Below, one piece after another: positions 12,608 to 23,805 of a stretch of 64,000 nt of DNA. Location: assembly GCA_040954595.2 (NCBI GenBank), contig CM082592.2:4030001-4094000 (forward strand), in the 5' to 3' direction. The position numbers and the translations under genes are program-made. The DNA is from Balanoglossus misakiensis (taxonomy: Eukaryota; Hemichordata). The notes under the pieces are model-generated. The model had not been told where the DNA came from, did no database searches, and was given only the letters and a program-made list of their open reading frames with translations. The first letter of the stretch is position 1. Every line of letters begins with the position of its first letter.

Positions 12608-13989
12608 GTAGGAGCCGTCAATGAACCCCCAAAAAAATCTCGACAGTCATTTCATAATCGTACGTCAGCAGGGCAGTTTAGCTCGCGTAGTCCGAAATTA
12701 CAACTAACCCGTACTCTATTGGGACTTTTCTTACGTTCATTGTCTTTATTTTTATAAAGTGAAGTAGTTTATAAGATTTGTTCCTTTGACTAGAAACCTA
12801 CGGCATATGAATAAATTATTATTTTGCGCGCAGAAGAGCAGCTTAAGTGCTGCAATAATCCCTAATGAGTTTTACTTAGTGGTTTTAAATTAATAAGGAT
12901 ACTAAATTATGAAAAAAGCTAGTTTTTTCATGCGATATTTACCAGAATATTACTTTTAGCTATTTAAGTACATCGCATTCATTACCAGTTCTCTGTTGGG
13001 GACTAATTTTATATTTGCAGAATTTGATCATGAATTTAAAAAAAAATCTATGAAACTGTTAATATGTAAATAAAAGTCATTGGTAGTGGCATTGAATTAA
13101 TAGAATTGGATTTTGAAGGAAAGATACAAATAATCTCTCATTTGATCAAATTTATGGTAATTAGGTTGATTAGGGGTGTTGTGATCTAGGCAGATTGATG
13201 ATGATAATTGATAGTACAGGATTAATTGAGTTGGTGATTTTGGGTCAGATTAGTTTTTGCGTTATTGCGGTTTGATTGACGCAGTTGCAAAGGAGATGCT
13301 GTGAGTGGATTTTGAAAGCGCGCTCATCAATTTTTAATTTGCATGCAGGCTGACGGAGCGACAATGTTGCACTGATTTTAGAAAAGAATTCTCGCAAGAA
13401 ACATCACACCCGCAGTTACATATTAGACAGTCTTCATCTCTTGCGAAGAATCCTCTTTTTTCGAGTGGTTTTTCAAACCCTCAGATGATGCACACAGGTG
13501 GAAAACTTGTTGGGCTGATTCGGTCCTGCCACGGGAAGGATAGCAGCGTAAAAAAAGTTGTTCTTTAATAGATGGAAGTGTACACATTTCTGCGTTGCTA
13601 GATTCTTCAAGTCGGCCATTAATCAATAGCTCGGCAGTTCCTGTCAGGAAGTGTATACACAGCCAGTAGCAGGTGTTTCTTTCAAAAGCTACAAAAGCCC
13701 TTCCCGGTGTGTGTGTGTTTAACTTTCTGCATTAATCCAATAACAAGCAAAGGTTAAATTATCGCGTGTGTATTTGCGAGATTGTGAATAAGTTATTTTT
13801 TTTTGTATAACTCTACTAGGTTGTCTTTTTGTTTTGCATTTTGTGTTCTTTGTTTTGTGTTCTATCAAAGTTATCAGGTTTTAGAGATAGGTGGGTGAGC
13901 AATTTAAAAAATATTGATATTTTTGCACTCTAAATTTTTCTTACGTTGTAGGGCTTCCTGCATACAAATGAGAATTTGCATGTTACACC

Positions 13990-14610
13990 TACCGTAGGTT
14001 TGCCGGGTAAGAGCCCCGGGTGCTGGGCCAACAGATTAGCGAAAAAACAGGGGGGGGCTTTAAGCCCGGATATGGCCTCGAGATTTATGCAAATGAGGGA
14101 TGGCCACCTCGACTTTTATGCAAATTTTGAGTGGTTCATTCTCCGAGTCCAAGTCGGGATCTTCCAATGTTGGGTGTTTCGCGTCGAGGACGGACTGAAG
14201 CAGCTCCACGCGGCCGCTTTGGAAAGCTCCCGGTGACCTCACACGCGGCAGCGCGTCCATCTACGTGATCGTTGAATTCGAGGCACGGTCCCGAGGGACC
14301 TGTCTGAGGTCATGTTTTCTAGAGCGGCTATATATAACTCAGCGTGGCCAGTCGGCCGCGGTGGGTACGATAATCAGCGCGAAAGTAAATCATCATACAT
14401 TTTTTTTTCACTTTTAGTGACTTTGGGGATGAAAATCCGCCTTTTTTGCATTGCACTTTATTAAATTTCCAAGAATTTAATGGATATTCGGCCGGGGGGG
14501 GGGGGGGGGGGGGGGCTTTAGACCGGATATGGCCTCGATCTACAAATGGGCCCTAAAACCAGGGGGGGGCGTTTGTCCGAGCAGGGGCTCTTACCCGGCA
14601 AACTACGGTA
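13990..14610. mobile_element. 621-bp DNA element with terminal inverted repeats
   Basis: The left end begins TACCGTAGGTTTGCCGGGTA and continues AGAGCCCC. The right end is its inverse complement (GGGGCTCTTACCCGG..CTACGGTA) with one base difference, giving terminal inverted repeats of about 27 bp. Inside, two direct copies of a block GGGGGGGCTTTA..CCGGATATGGCCTCGA lie near 14051 and 14508. The interior is GC-rich compared with flanking DNA. No transposase ORF is present, so it is a non-autonomous element; the superfamily is not assignable by eye. Confidence 0.8.
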
Positions 14611-15598
14611 AATCATGCTACTGTTTCTGGTTATCTTAAAATTTTACTTAGTTTATTTCTTGTTTTCTTAGTAAAAATCCACTGAGTTGTTCTTGTAAAG
14701 GCGTATGTTTTCATATCTCCTTCATGGTAAAGAAATCTCAAGATTCTGGTCGTTCTCTCTATACTCTGAAAATGTACCAGGTACATGGCATGCTCTTGGT
14801 TAAAATTTGTTAAAATTAAATGAAGCCAAATTTCGGCAAGAATTTAAAAATTCACTGGTGTCATAAAATCGTGATGTGATGGATTTTTCGCATCTGACGA
14901 AGGAGACCACATGTCTCCGAAGCTTATATGCTCCAGCACAAATCAGAGTGCTATCAACTGTTAGTCTATATAGCAACTTTTAAAATGAAATATATTTTGA
15001 GGATAAACTACTTGAAACACTTTTGCTCGTGGACATTCATTTTGTCATGTCACGCAGCGACAGCCAGTTTCAATGCAGATTGTGGCAACACAATGTAAAG
15101 GAGATTTCAAAAACTTACAAAAAAATAAATAAATATTAAATAAATATTTTCCTGATAGTACATCTTGAACTGACAACACTGCTTGCAGTAGGAGTCATTC
15201 CATCTTCTCTGGGCAGACAACATGTTTTTGTGGTTGTAGTGTCTATTTAAACACGAGTCATAGTCTGACTGCTGCAGGCACCGTTTCTGTGTTAGTCCTT
15301 GCACTAATGGTTGTCTTTGTGATGGCACACACTATAGTGTGATTGATCTGTGGTTTGGGTTTGACAACTCCCCCCCCCCCCCCCCCCCCCTCTGCTTCTC
15401 TGGTTCACCTTGAAACGAACCCTGATTTTTCACTTTACCCACTGACCAGAGCTTAAAACCATTCCATATCAAAATCAGAGATTAATACGGGGGAAATGTA
15501 TTTGATCCGATTTTTTGATTAATTAAGCCTGTCACTCTGAAATTGGTCTTAAAAATTGTGAGTAAAGTAGTGTGTCTGCTGTAGGATGATTTTCTGTT

Positions 15599-15690
15599 TA
15601 ACCTTTTCACCACCATGGATTGTTCCAAATCCATTGCCTTCTATTGTGTACTCGGATCTCTACACGCAGATACGGGGGTGGAAGTGTACA
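15599..15690. mobile_element. MITE-like element, TTAACCCTTTCACC family, copy 3
   Basis: Decayed copy: the left end is TTAACCTTTTCACCACCATGG and the right end GGGGGTGGAAGTG. The core CCATTGCCTTCTAT is kept. Confidence 0.65.
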
Positions 15691-18605
15691 ACTGTGCTGA
15701 ATTGAATCCGTCCAAACGAAATCTTGGGAGTAGTTGCGAAACTTAGAACCAACGCATGGAGGCAGGGAATTGTGTCATAAAATTTCAAGCAGATGTTCCA
15801 CTTGGCATCTCTGTTGCAAACAGGCGTGGATTTCTTAACAACCTTAGAACTGTGAACATATATATTACTGCAGTTTTTTCACAAGTTTTAAAAAGAGACA
15901 TATTTTACAGTCACTTGGACCTGTACGATTGAATCATGCAAGATACATAATGGAACATTGGCCCGTATTTGGTTTCATAGTCACATGTTCAGAACTTTGG
16001 CCAGAGGATATTTGTATCATTAGAGCTGAACTCTCGTCATCATAGCCTATTAGGCACCTAATTTTAGAATAAAAATGAACTGCAGTCGAGTTATGAACAC
16101 CATTCACATCAATGCCCTAATTTTGCGTCACTGCAGCTAATTATGTCATTATGCATATTATAAAACTGTAGTTCAAGCTACTCAATTAGGCATTCATAAA
16201 TTGGACTTTTGTCTGTATAATTCAATGACCACCTGAGCATTGTTGCCATAGCAACTGTTGTCAAGAGTTCCGGCCACATGTTGTCAGGCAGTAGTAAAAA
16301 AAATATTAACAGAGAATTAAGAAAATATCGTATGATATGTCATGTAATGGGTCTTATTCTCCATGTTCAAGCTCTTGATAAAATGTCAATTGAGAATCAC
16401 CACAGCAACCAGTGTTGCCATTTTGATCAATTTTTACACAGCTGTTCCAGTCGTGATTTCTTTATATCACAACTGACCACCTCAGCCACAAATAGGTTTT
16501 GTCTCTCAAATTTGTCCGATAGTGAAAAAGGAATAAAAACATACACAGTTGCACTTCCTATGCAGGACATGCATTGTGTTCAGTCTCCATAACTGAGTGA
16601 CGGATAATTAGCATATCATTATAGAATTAGCATATTCCATTTGATAGCCCATCTCTTCAGTCGGGTTATTAGCATAAGAATAGAGACCCAGCACAAAACA
16701 TAGAAGGCTGTGGAATCGCTAATCGGGTTCATTGAATTATGTAATACTGCTTTTTGTGTGCAAAACTAGTGAAAATCAAGTCCCAAGTTAAAAAAAAAAT
16801 TGAAATCTCATATATGGGAAATATTATGCAAACATTTTAGTAGATTTGGGAAGATATATTTTACTGTAACACTTTAAATTGTGCTAATAATCCTTGTTTG
16901 AATTTTTTTTTGAGTTAGGACAGATCTCAGATGTGAGTTAACTTTCTGACATAATATATTCATAAGCGCATGTGCCCTTGCTGAGATTGTATACAGGCCA
17001 CCTGTTGAATGCTATTTTTAATTTAGTTTTATTTTCACGTTTTATAAATCAGCGCATGCAAATCGAGCAGCGTTTATATTAGGTCAACCGTGACTGCCTT
17101 TCAGTGACTTCAATAATTGGTAAGTGGCTTGTCAATGTCGTCTAAGCCAGGAAATCTCAGTCAGATTTAATTTTATTGCTGTCATTTCTGGTCAGTTTTA
17201 TGTTGAATTCAATACAGGTTATGGTGAGTAAGAAAGGGTGTATCAATCAGGTGGTAAAATTATACAATAGATGTTTTCTTTGACTCAGTTTTTATCATCG
17301 TTTCAACCTAATTAAATTTAGTATAAACCCTGTTGGACAATACATTATTTGTATACAATTATATGCCTTGCATGGAGAAATAGAGAATTCAAAGTGAATA
17401 TTTTCCGATAATTCTCACAGTGTTTCTGGTCTTAAGATTCACACAGTGTTAAAACTATCATTAATGGAATTTTCATTTCTCGATACAACATTTTCATGAT
17501 ACAGTTTGAGCATGCATTTAGTAACAAAGGCACTTTCTCCAAAGAGCAAGACTTTCTATGAGGAAAATTACAACAAAGCTTGTTCTGTTTGTCTTCAGTA
17601 GCAGATGCAGTGGTCTTTATCTACATAAGAGTTAGGGAAGTGCTGCCACTGTATTTCAGCACAGACAGGCATGTAGGATCAGAGTGCCTGATGTGTATAG
17701 TGTTTAGAAGTATAACTGGTAGAGTTAATAAATTCATTCACTCAATCAATGATATATTTTGGGAAGTAATTTACTAGATTTCTTATTTAGTTTTGAGTCC
17801 TTGTGCAAGATAATATCTGCGTCTCTTTCCCTCTGCAGTTACTAATTTTCAGTATCTTTTAATGTCTTCATTTGCAATTCTTATCTTGATAAAAATCACA
17901 CGATTTGTAATGTCAGGGGCAGACCAGAGGCTGATCCTGTATGATCAATGAGTGTGGTGTCGCCCTGGGGATGTTAAATGTACATGATCTTTAATACATA
18001 TAGTTAATACAAGATGCTGTCGGAGCAAATAAATCCGGCCAGCTGTGCTTATGATGAGTCAGGTAATCATAGATAGGCAGTATTGCAAATACAATGTGCG
18101 CATCTGTATGTATAGAAAATTTTGGGCAAAATCAACAGAATAGCATGTGGTGGTTTTTTAGGACTGGCAACAAAGGCAAACCCAGTGGTTCTGTCACTAT
18201 CTGCTCTAGTGTTCCTGCCATTAACTATTGCACTAGGAATTCTCTGGCCTATTGAAATATAAAATAGCAATTTCATTATCGTAGTTTGTTTAATATAGAC
18301 AATCCGATGACTTATAGAACTTGGTTGTTTGAAGTCAGTCTTGTTAAATATACGGTAGTTCTACATAATTTAGGAATCTGTTAAGATATCTCAGACTCTT
18401 CTCTTCCACCAGTTACTTTTCTGGCCTAGTTAGTTGCCCAAAGAATATTACAACATCGATGTTGCTACATGTAATGGATTGATATATAATACTACCGGTA
18501 TGTCTTTATTCAGATATTAGGTGTTTTTCGGTGTTTTCAGTCATTAGGTGTGTAATTTACTGACGCCATCAGGTAATTTAACCGCTTGTCGTTTTTCGTA
18601 CACAG

Positions 18606-21600
18606 TCATGCCAGCCCTGATCAGCGTGAACAGCTGGCTGACCAGCTGGAGCAGCGACACCACGTCGCGGGTCAGACGAGTGTCGGGAAACACGGCGACT
18701 CGACGTCGTCGCTGGAGAGTTTTGACTTTCAGAGCAGCAGCACTTCCAGCGAGGCGGGAAACAACACCAACAGCAGCCGGACCAGCAGCCGGCAGGGGAG
18801 TCGGGCGGACAGCGCGGGGCTGGACTCGGCCGGCATGCTGAACGCCATCGCCGAGAGCATGGACGTCTTTTCGAACGACGACGACGACGGCGACGCCGGG
18901 AGCGCCGACGGAGGAGGCGAGAGCAACCAGCAGCAGCCGCGCGCCCGGCACGAGAGCGACGACTCCATGTTCTCCGGCATGAGCACGATGAGTTTCGATG
19001 ACGACGCGTTCGACCGGAGGACGTGCGAGACGCAAGCCGACGTGGGCGATGACGCCTTGGAGGAAATCGAGAAACTTACAAGCGAGGAGAGCAAAGAGGT
19101 TTATGCGAACGAGGAACAAGGTCAGCACGACGCCGAGCCATCGGTAGAGCCGCAAGTGGTTGTCACGGATACTGATGGGAAGAGAAAGAGGAAAGACAGC
19201 TCTGGGGAGGGACAGGGGGAACGAGGAAAGGGTATGACGCGTGCTCCGTCGCCCGGGGAGAAAGATCTGAAAAAGCAGCAAGGAAGATCTGCATCGCCGC
19301 AGCAACAACCGGGCGCGGGATTCGCGCCGAGAACGCTGTTCGAACAACTGCTGGACTATAAGTACAAACAAGGCAAGCTGTCCCCGGACAGCTCCATCCA
19401 GCTGCCGTACGAGAGCGACTACGAGTACATGCTGCGGATGCGAAGAATGTCACCGAAGGGGGCCTTCTCGCGGGCCACCAGTCTGGACAGCAGTGGGAGT
19501 TCGGTCAGTGACTATCTGCTAGAGAACATGGACCTCACGCCGACGGAAGACATCTTGATGAACTTGGGATTCGGAGGGAACGACTTCGGTGTCCCCGAGA
19601 GGTTTGTCCGACCGTGGTACGCGAAGCAATACGAGGCGCGGATTCGCGAGGTTCAGGAATCGGAAAACGTCGAACCTGTCGCGGCCTCGCGGGGAGACGA
19701 CAGGAAGCGTTCCGGTCGTGGCAATAATAAGGAGAACGAGCCAGTCAGGGGGAATGTTGAAGGGAACGAGAGACAGAAGAGAGAGAATGACAAACAGAGG
19801 CGGGAACCGAAATCGAGGGGTTCAGAACCGAAGGAGATGAGGAAAGAGGAGAGAAAAATTGCCCCCAAAATCGTTAAAAACAACGACGCGCATAAAAATG
19901 CAACATCCAGGCGACGACAGCTCGTACGTGCAGCCACCGTGTCCTCAATGAGTAGTAGCTCCGAAGGTCCCGATCAGAATTCTCTCAAAGAGAGCAAGAC
20001 CCGCAAAAGACTCAAGCGACTGGACATCTTCGATCAGAAGAAAGTGGCCGAGTTTGAACAGATGCAGGACGTGCTCAAGGAGCGACGACGTAAGCAGTTT
20101 GCCAGACAGAAGTCCCTGCCGGCCTGTTTGGAAACGCTGGCAGAAGAGGAGGATTCCCAGCTCTTTATCAAATCGCCCAATCTACCGAAGGACAGGACGC
20201 TGTCCCACTTCTTTCAAAGCGCCGAAAAGTCAACTCAGGACAAGGGTGCAGAGGAGAACACCGATGGCCGAAAGGGACAGGAGCGTCTGGACCCAGAGCA
20301 GGAACGGTACATGTTAGCAGTCAAAAGCCTGATCGACTCCAAGGATTCGGGATTCGAGACCGGGGCGGCCATGTCGGACAACAGCCGGCAGGCCTCGCCC
20401 AACGAGCAAGAGGCATACACGCAGACCTCGGAGGGGTCCGTGTCGCCGCTGGTGAAACTCGATCCCGAGCGGGAGAAGAAGAAACGTCAGCCGGATTTAC
20501 AGTCGGATGGAGAACAAGACGTTCTTAATACAGAGAGCGACAATGAGCTCCTGGATAGGGAGGTGGCGGAAATCGTTCACATGAGCACCGCCGACTCGCA
20601 CACACAGACCGACAGTCAGGTCGGGTCGCCGTCACTGTCGCCCATTTTGAAACTCGAGCCCTTGGTGGATTTTGTCGACAGAGGAACTACCACTGAACAT
20701 GTTGATGCTTCGAGTCGTCAGTACAGGGAGCGTGTCGAGTCTTCAGAACACAGGAATCCCTGTCTCCTAGCGGGCCTGGTCCAGGAGAGCAGGGAGTCGG
20801 TCTCCAGCACGGAAACCATGGTCGATGCTGGGAAATTCACGACAGCAGGGCTCAGGGAAAGAACCAAAATGCACATATTCGAACAAAACATTTCAGCAGC
20901 CAATCAGATGGAAGATGATATAACATCAGGAAGCGTGCTGCAGGGGTACTTCCCTGGTTGGCCGTTCACCTCGGAGGCTGTCGCGCAGACCGACCTAAGT
21001 CTACCGGCAAATATGACGATTGGGCTGATGATTCACGGTCTTGCAGAGCCCAGTCACAGTGTAGGTGGTGCTAGTAGAATTTCCGCAAGTATTTCGCCGA
21101 GTTCAGAAACGTCACTTTTAGATTTTTCTAATTCAACAATGAATGCAATACAGACAGGTGATGATTTGTTCCAAACTCGAGTCCCACTCGCGGACTCTTA
21201 TTTACAGACGGGCACATCCGACAAAGTCACACCGTATCACACTGATGACCTCTTCAATTTACAGACTTCATTAAATCGAACCTCAGAGTTGACCTCTGAT
21301 TTTTCGCCTTCACAAACTCAGGGAACCAATAAATCTCGCGATAGATACTCACATTCTTCTTGCCATTTACACACTAACTCCCGGGGCCGGGGGAGCCCGC
21401 GTAACGAGCCCCCCATCTCGAGGTACTTCAGCAGTTTGCCTCGGGAGTTCCGGGGCGTTCATGAGGGTCCCACGCTGATGCCGAACGAGCACCTGGAGCT
21501 GTTCCCGAATGGGAAAGTGCGCATCATGGCAAACTCTGCGGAGGAGGAACAGAATATGCAATCGGATGTCTATGCAAGTGGCCCCAGTCACAGCTTCGGT

Positions 21601-22559
21601 GCTACGCACGTTTGCACAGAGTGCATTAACACTATGCAGGGCGGTAATAACCCACGGAACTCTGCCCACGATTCGAACAGTTTGTACTTCAGCTGTGGCC
21701 AGCGAATGCAGTCCACAGCAGACGGCACACCCACGGTGCTTCGGTCAGAAAATTCAAACGTATACGTGCAATACGAGGAGGAGCTTGAACAGCTTGCGAA
21801 TGAATTAGTAAGCAGCGCCCTAGAGAAAGTAACCACTGAGCTAAATCACGGTTCAGGTGTTGTTCCGCGCTTATCTAAAAGTCATACGAGCAGTCCATCT
21901 TCAGTGTGTCTTAGCAACACTCCTTCTAGTCCCAGGCAGTCAAAGGTGCACACAGATGCAGCCATTAGCGTGTCATCGACAAAGGCAGGTTTGAAACCAC
22001 CCGTTATCATCAGAGAGGAGGATATTACGCAGACCAAGTGTCCCTCCTTTACCTCTGAGTTGTTTATCAACGTGGTGCCCAGGGGCAGGTCCGGGATCGC
22101 TTCTTTCCTGAAAGTGGAACTCGATCAGTCGAGCCTTACAGAGGAAGACATGAAGGCGCCGGAGGTCATCGACCAGGAGGACGATATTCCACAGCTGAGG
22201 AGGATACTCGCCGAGGTCGTAACCGAGCGGAAAAAGTCCTCGGACAGCTGCATGTCGTACGAGGACATCTGCCTGAAGGCGCAGGGTTTGATCGCCACGC
22301 TGGACAAGGCAAGCGCGGTGCTGTCGCGCAGCGTCAGTCCGGCGCCGTCCTCGCTCCTGGAGATCAGCGACCTGGACGACATGCCCAGCAGCCCCCAGGG
22401 TGACCCACCGAGTGACGGGCAGACTCAGATAGGTGGTGACACACCCGGTGACACCAGGCAAGTGCAACCAGACGGAGGTGCCTCGGGTCGTGACGTGCAG
22501 CCAGCTCACGGCGCAGAAGATAAAACGCAATTTTGGGGGAATGGGCTAGAATCGGACAG
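18606..22559 (+). CDS. Giant exon: disordered half with KRAP/ITPRID-like motif
   Basis: The acceptor is TTTTTCGTACACAG and the donor GACAG|GTACTT, so the exon is 3954 nt, enters in phase 2 and leaves in phase 2. Numbering from His at 18607, residues 1-170 are Ser/Asp/Glu rich and very GC-rich at DNA level. Around residues 300-345 a Ser-rich lead (..SSGSSVSDYL) is followed by EDILMNLGFG and PERFV, matching the ITPRID family motif EEILxNLGFG..PxRF. A strongly charged basic region follows (about 385-450), then six QT motifs between 605 and 887 and an amphipathic helix at 1060-1075. Most of the rest is predicted disordered. The open frame runs past the donor to TGA 22579-22581, which would add only a few residues if the intron were retained. 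The 275-codon minus-strand ORF here is a shadow. Confidence 0.85.
19498..19620 (+). other. KRAP-type IP3-receptor-binding-like motif
   Basis: A Ser-rich lead, SSVSDYLLEN, precedes EDILMNLGFG (NLGFG at 19561-19575), then PERFV and an aromatic PWY. In vertebrate ITPRID2/SSFA2 and TESPA1 the corresponding segment, EEILxNLGFG..IPxRF, is the region known to bind inositol trisphosphate receptors. The order and spacing agree; the residues after PERFV diverge. Family assignment rests on this motif and on a Ser-rich DSGFE-type motif further on. Confidence 0.65.
20419..21273 (+). other. Array of six QT motifs (LC8-ligand-like)
   Basis: Six short motifs with Gln-Thr at the core lie at codons 20419 (TQTS), 20602 (TQTD), 20983 (AQTD), 21148 (IQTG), 21202 (LQTG) and 21259 (LQTS), all in disordered Ser/Asp/Glu-rich context. 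The dynein light chain LC8 (DYNLL) recognises linear motifs centred on TQT, often in multivalent arrays. The motif match is seen; binding is inference. Confidence 0.45.
21784..21831 (+). other. Amphipathic helix fitting PKA RII-binding consensus
   Basis: The 16 residues LEQLANELVSSALEKV place hydrophobic or small residues at the spacing seen in A-kinase anchoring helices: L..LA..LV..AL..V. No proline breaks the helix, and the polar face carries E, Q, N, S and K. This fits the published AKAP consensus by eye; it is not proof of kinase anchoring. Confidence 0.45.
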
Positions 22560-23609
22560 GTACTTTTTTGGAAAATATTGATGTTGCATCCTTTGGTGTC
22601 TGTCACCCCTGTTTGCGAGCACATTGAGCGGGCCATATCTGTGGAAAGTAGTTGGGACAGATCACATCATTGGGTCATCCCAACTAGAAACATAAGGGTG
22701 TGAAGAGTCACGTCTTGTACGATCTCACTTAGACCACTACATGTTTTGTTTTGTTTTACAGTAGTTGTACATGTGATTTGTATTCAGTAAATATATGAAT
22801 CTGTGAATGCCATTTGTTTCTTGTGAACTCTGTGTTTTATTTAGCATGATGATCTGGGTCGGTTTTGTGTGACATTGTTTTTTTTTAATGTTGGTACATG
22901 TATGTTGTGTATGTGTTACTTGTGATATCAGTGGAATCGTGCATGGCAGTGCATGTGTTCTCTTGCATGACTCTGTGCTCCTTTACAGTACGAATCTTTC
23001 GTCTCCTTAAATCATATGACCTTGCCACCTCGGTGATTGTTACCTTTTCACCAATCAAATCACAATCTTCCATCTGTTTCAAATCTCTACAACCTCACTT
23101 TTCCAACAACAACAAAAACATATCCACCTTTTACACATAATCGTTCTCGCCAGTGGAAGAAAACTGATGCGGTTTTATACAAGAACTCCTTTGATAACCA
23201 GCAAATGCTTTTCGCTATTATAGATATCCATCTTACACCTTGCTGTGAGATTTCACGTATTCGAGGTTTAATTGCCAATGCGGAAAAAATTACCTCCCCT
23301 CATCATATGCGATTGAAATTCAAATATTTTAAGACATTTCACATAAATTACATTTTCCCAATCACCTGCTGTACAGGTATACTGATTCACCCTTTATGGG
23401 AATGTCAAACCTAGAAACCCTAAAATTTGAGTGGAAATCCGCAGAAAAAAAATATAGCATGTCTCGAAAACTATTAATCCCTATTACACAGACCTGAACA
23501 TCCAGATGAGGACTGTTGGGATAAAACCATCTTATAAGTCGGACTGTATTTTTGGCAACTGTTAACAGCATAATTAAAACTCTGAAAAACTTTTCTTTCA
23601 TTTGACCAG
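22560..23609 (+). other. Intron after giant exon
   Basis: AT-rich intron with TGTATG-type simple sequence near 22890-22920 and no exon candidate. The short ORFs on both strands lack splice signals or coding bias. Confidence 0.6.
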
Positions 23610-23805
23610 AAGCACGTCCAGTGGTTCTCAGTCGTTCAACGGGAGTCGACAGCAACAGCACGATGACGACGACTTGGACGAAAGCCTGGTGCAGAAGGTC
23701 GAGGCGTTAATCAACAAACAGAAGGGTCGCTTTGTGATGTCACCCAGGAGTCTATCGGCCAGTATGCCTGATGTCTCAGCCGGGCGGTTGTCAGGACGGG
23801 ATCTG
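23610..23805 (+). CDS. Exon: Ser/Asp-rich linker entering the coiled coil
   Basis: The acceptor is TTTCATTTGACCAG and the donor CTG|GTGAGA. It enters in phase 2 (the two carried bases AG plus A give Arg) and leaves in phase 0. The translation runs STSSGSQSFNGS, then QQQ, then an acidic run HDDDDLDES, a helix (VQKVEALINKQKG) and a Ser-rich tail (SPRSLSASMPDV). It links the disordered half to the coiled-coil half. Confidence 0.85.

Larger units (their letters stand above)
12608..18605 (+). other. Long intron before the giant exon
   Basis: Six kilobases without a convincing exon. The stretch contains the 621-bp inverted-repeat element (13990-14610), poly-G and poly-C runs, and one TTAACCCTTTCACC-family element (15599-15690). 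A 13-nt candidate microexon at 13485-13497 was considered and set aside. Confidence 0.5.

Noticed and set aside
13485-13497. 13-nt microexon linking the 8002 exon to the giant exon
   Set aside because: Length and phases fit, but the donor (GTGGAA) is weak, and a 13-nt match in 10 kb can arise by chance.
17580-17777. 65-codon ORF after a TTGTCTTCAG acceptor
   Set aside because: There is no convincing donor in the needed phase and no coding bias.
18544-19371. 275-codon minus-strand ORF and smaller ORFs opposite the giant exon
   Set aside because: They are shadows of the GC-rich, codon-biased + strand exon; there are no splice sites or domains, and the + frame is open for 4 kb with phase-matched borders.
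22560-22581. Giant ORF continuing to TGA at 22579-22581 as the natural protein end
   Set aside because: A good donor (GACAG|GTACTT) just before it is in the exact phase needed by the 23610 exon, so the last seven codons are read-through.
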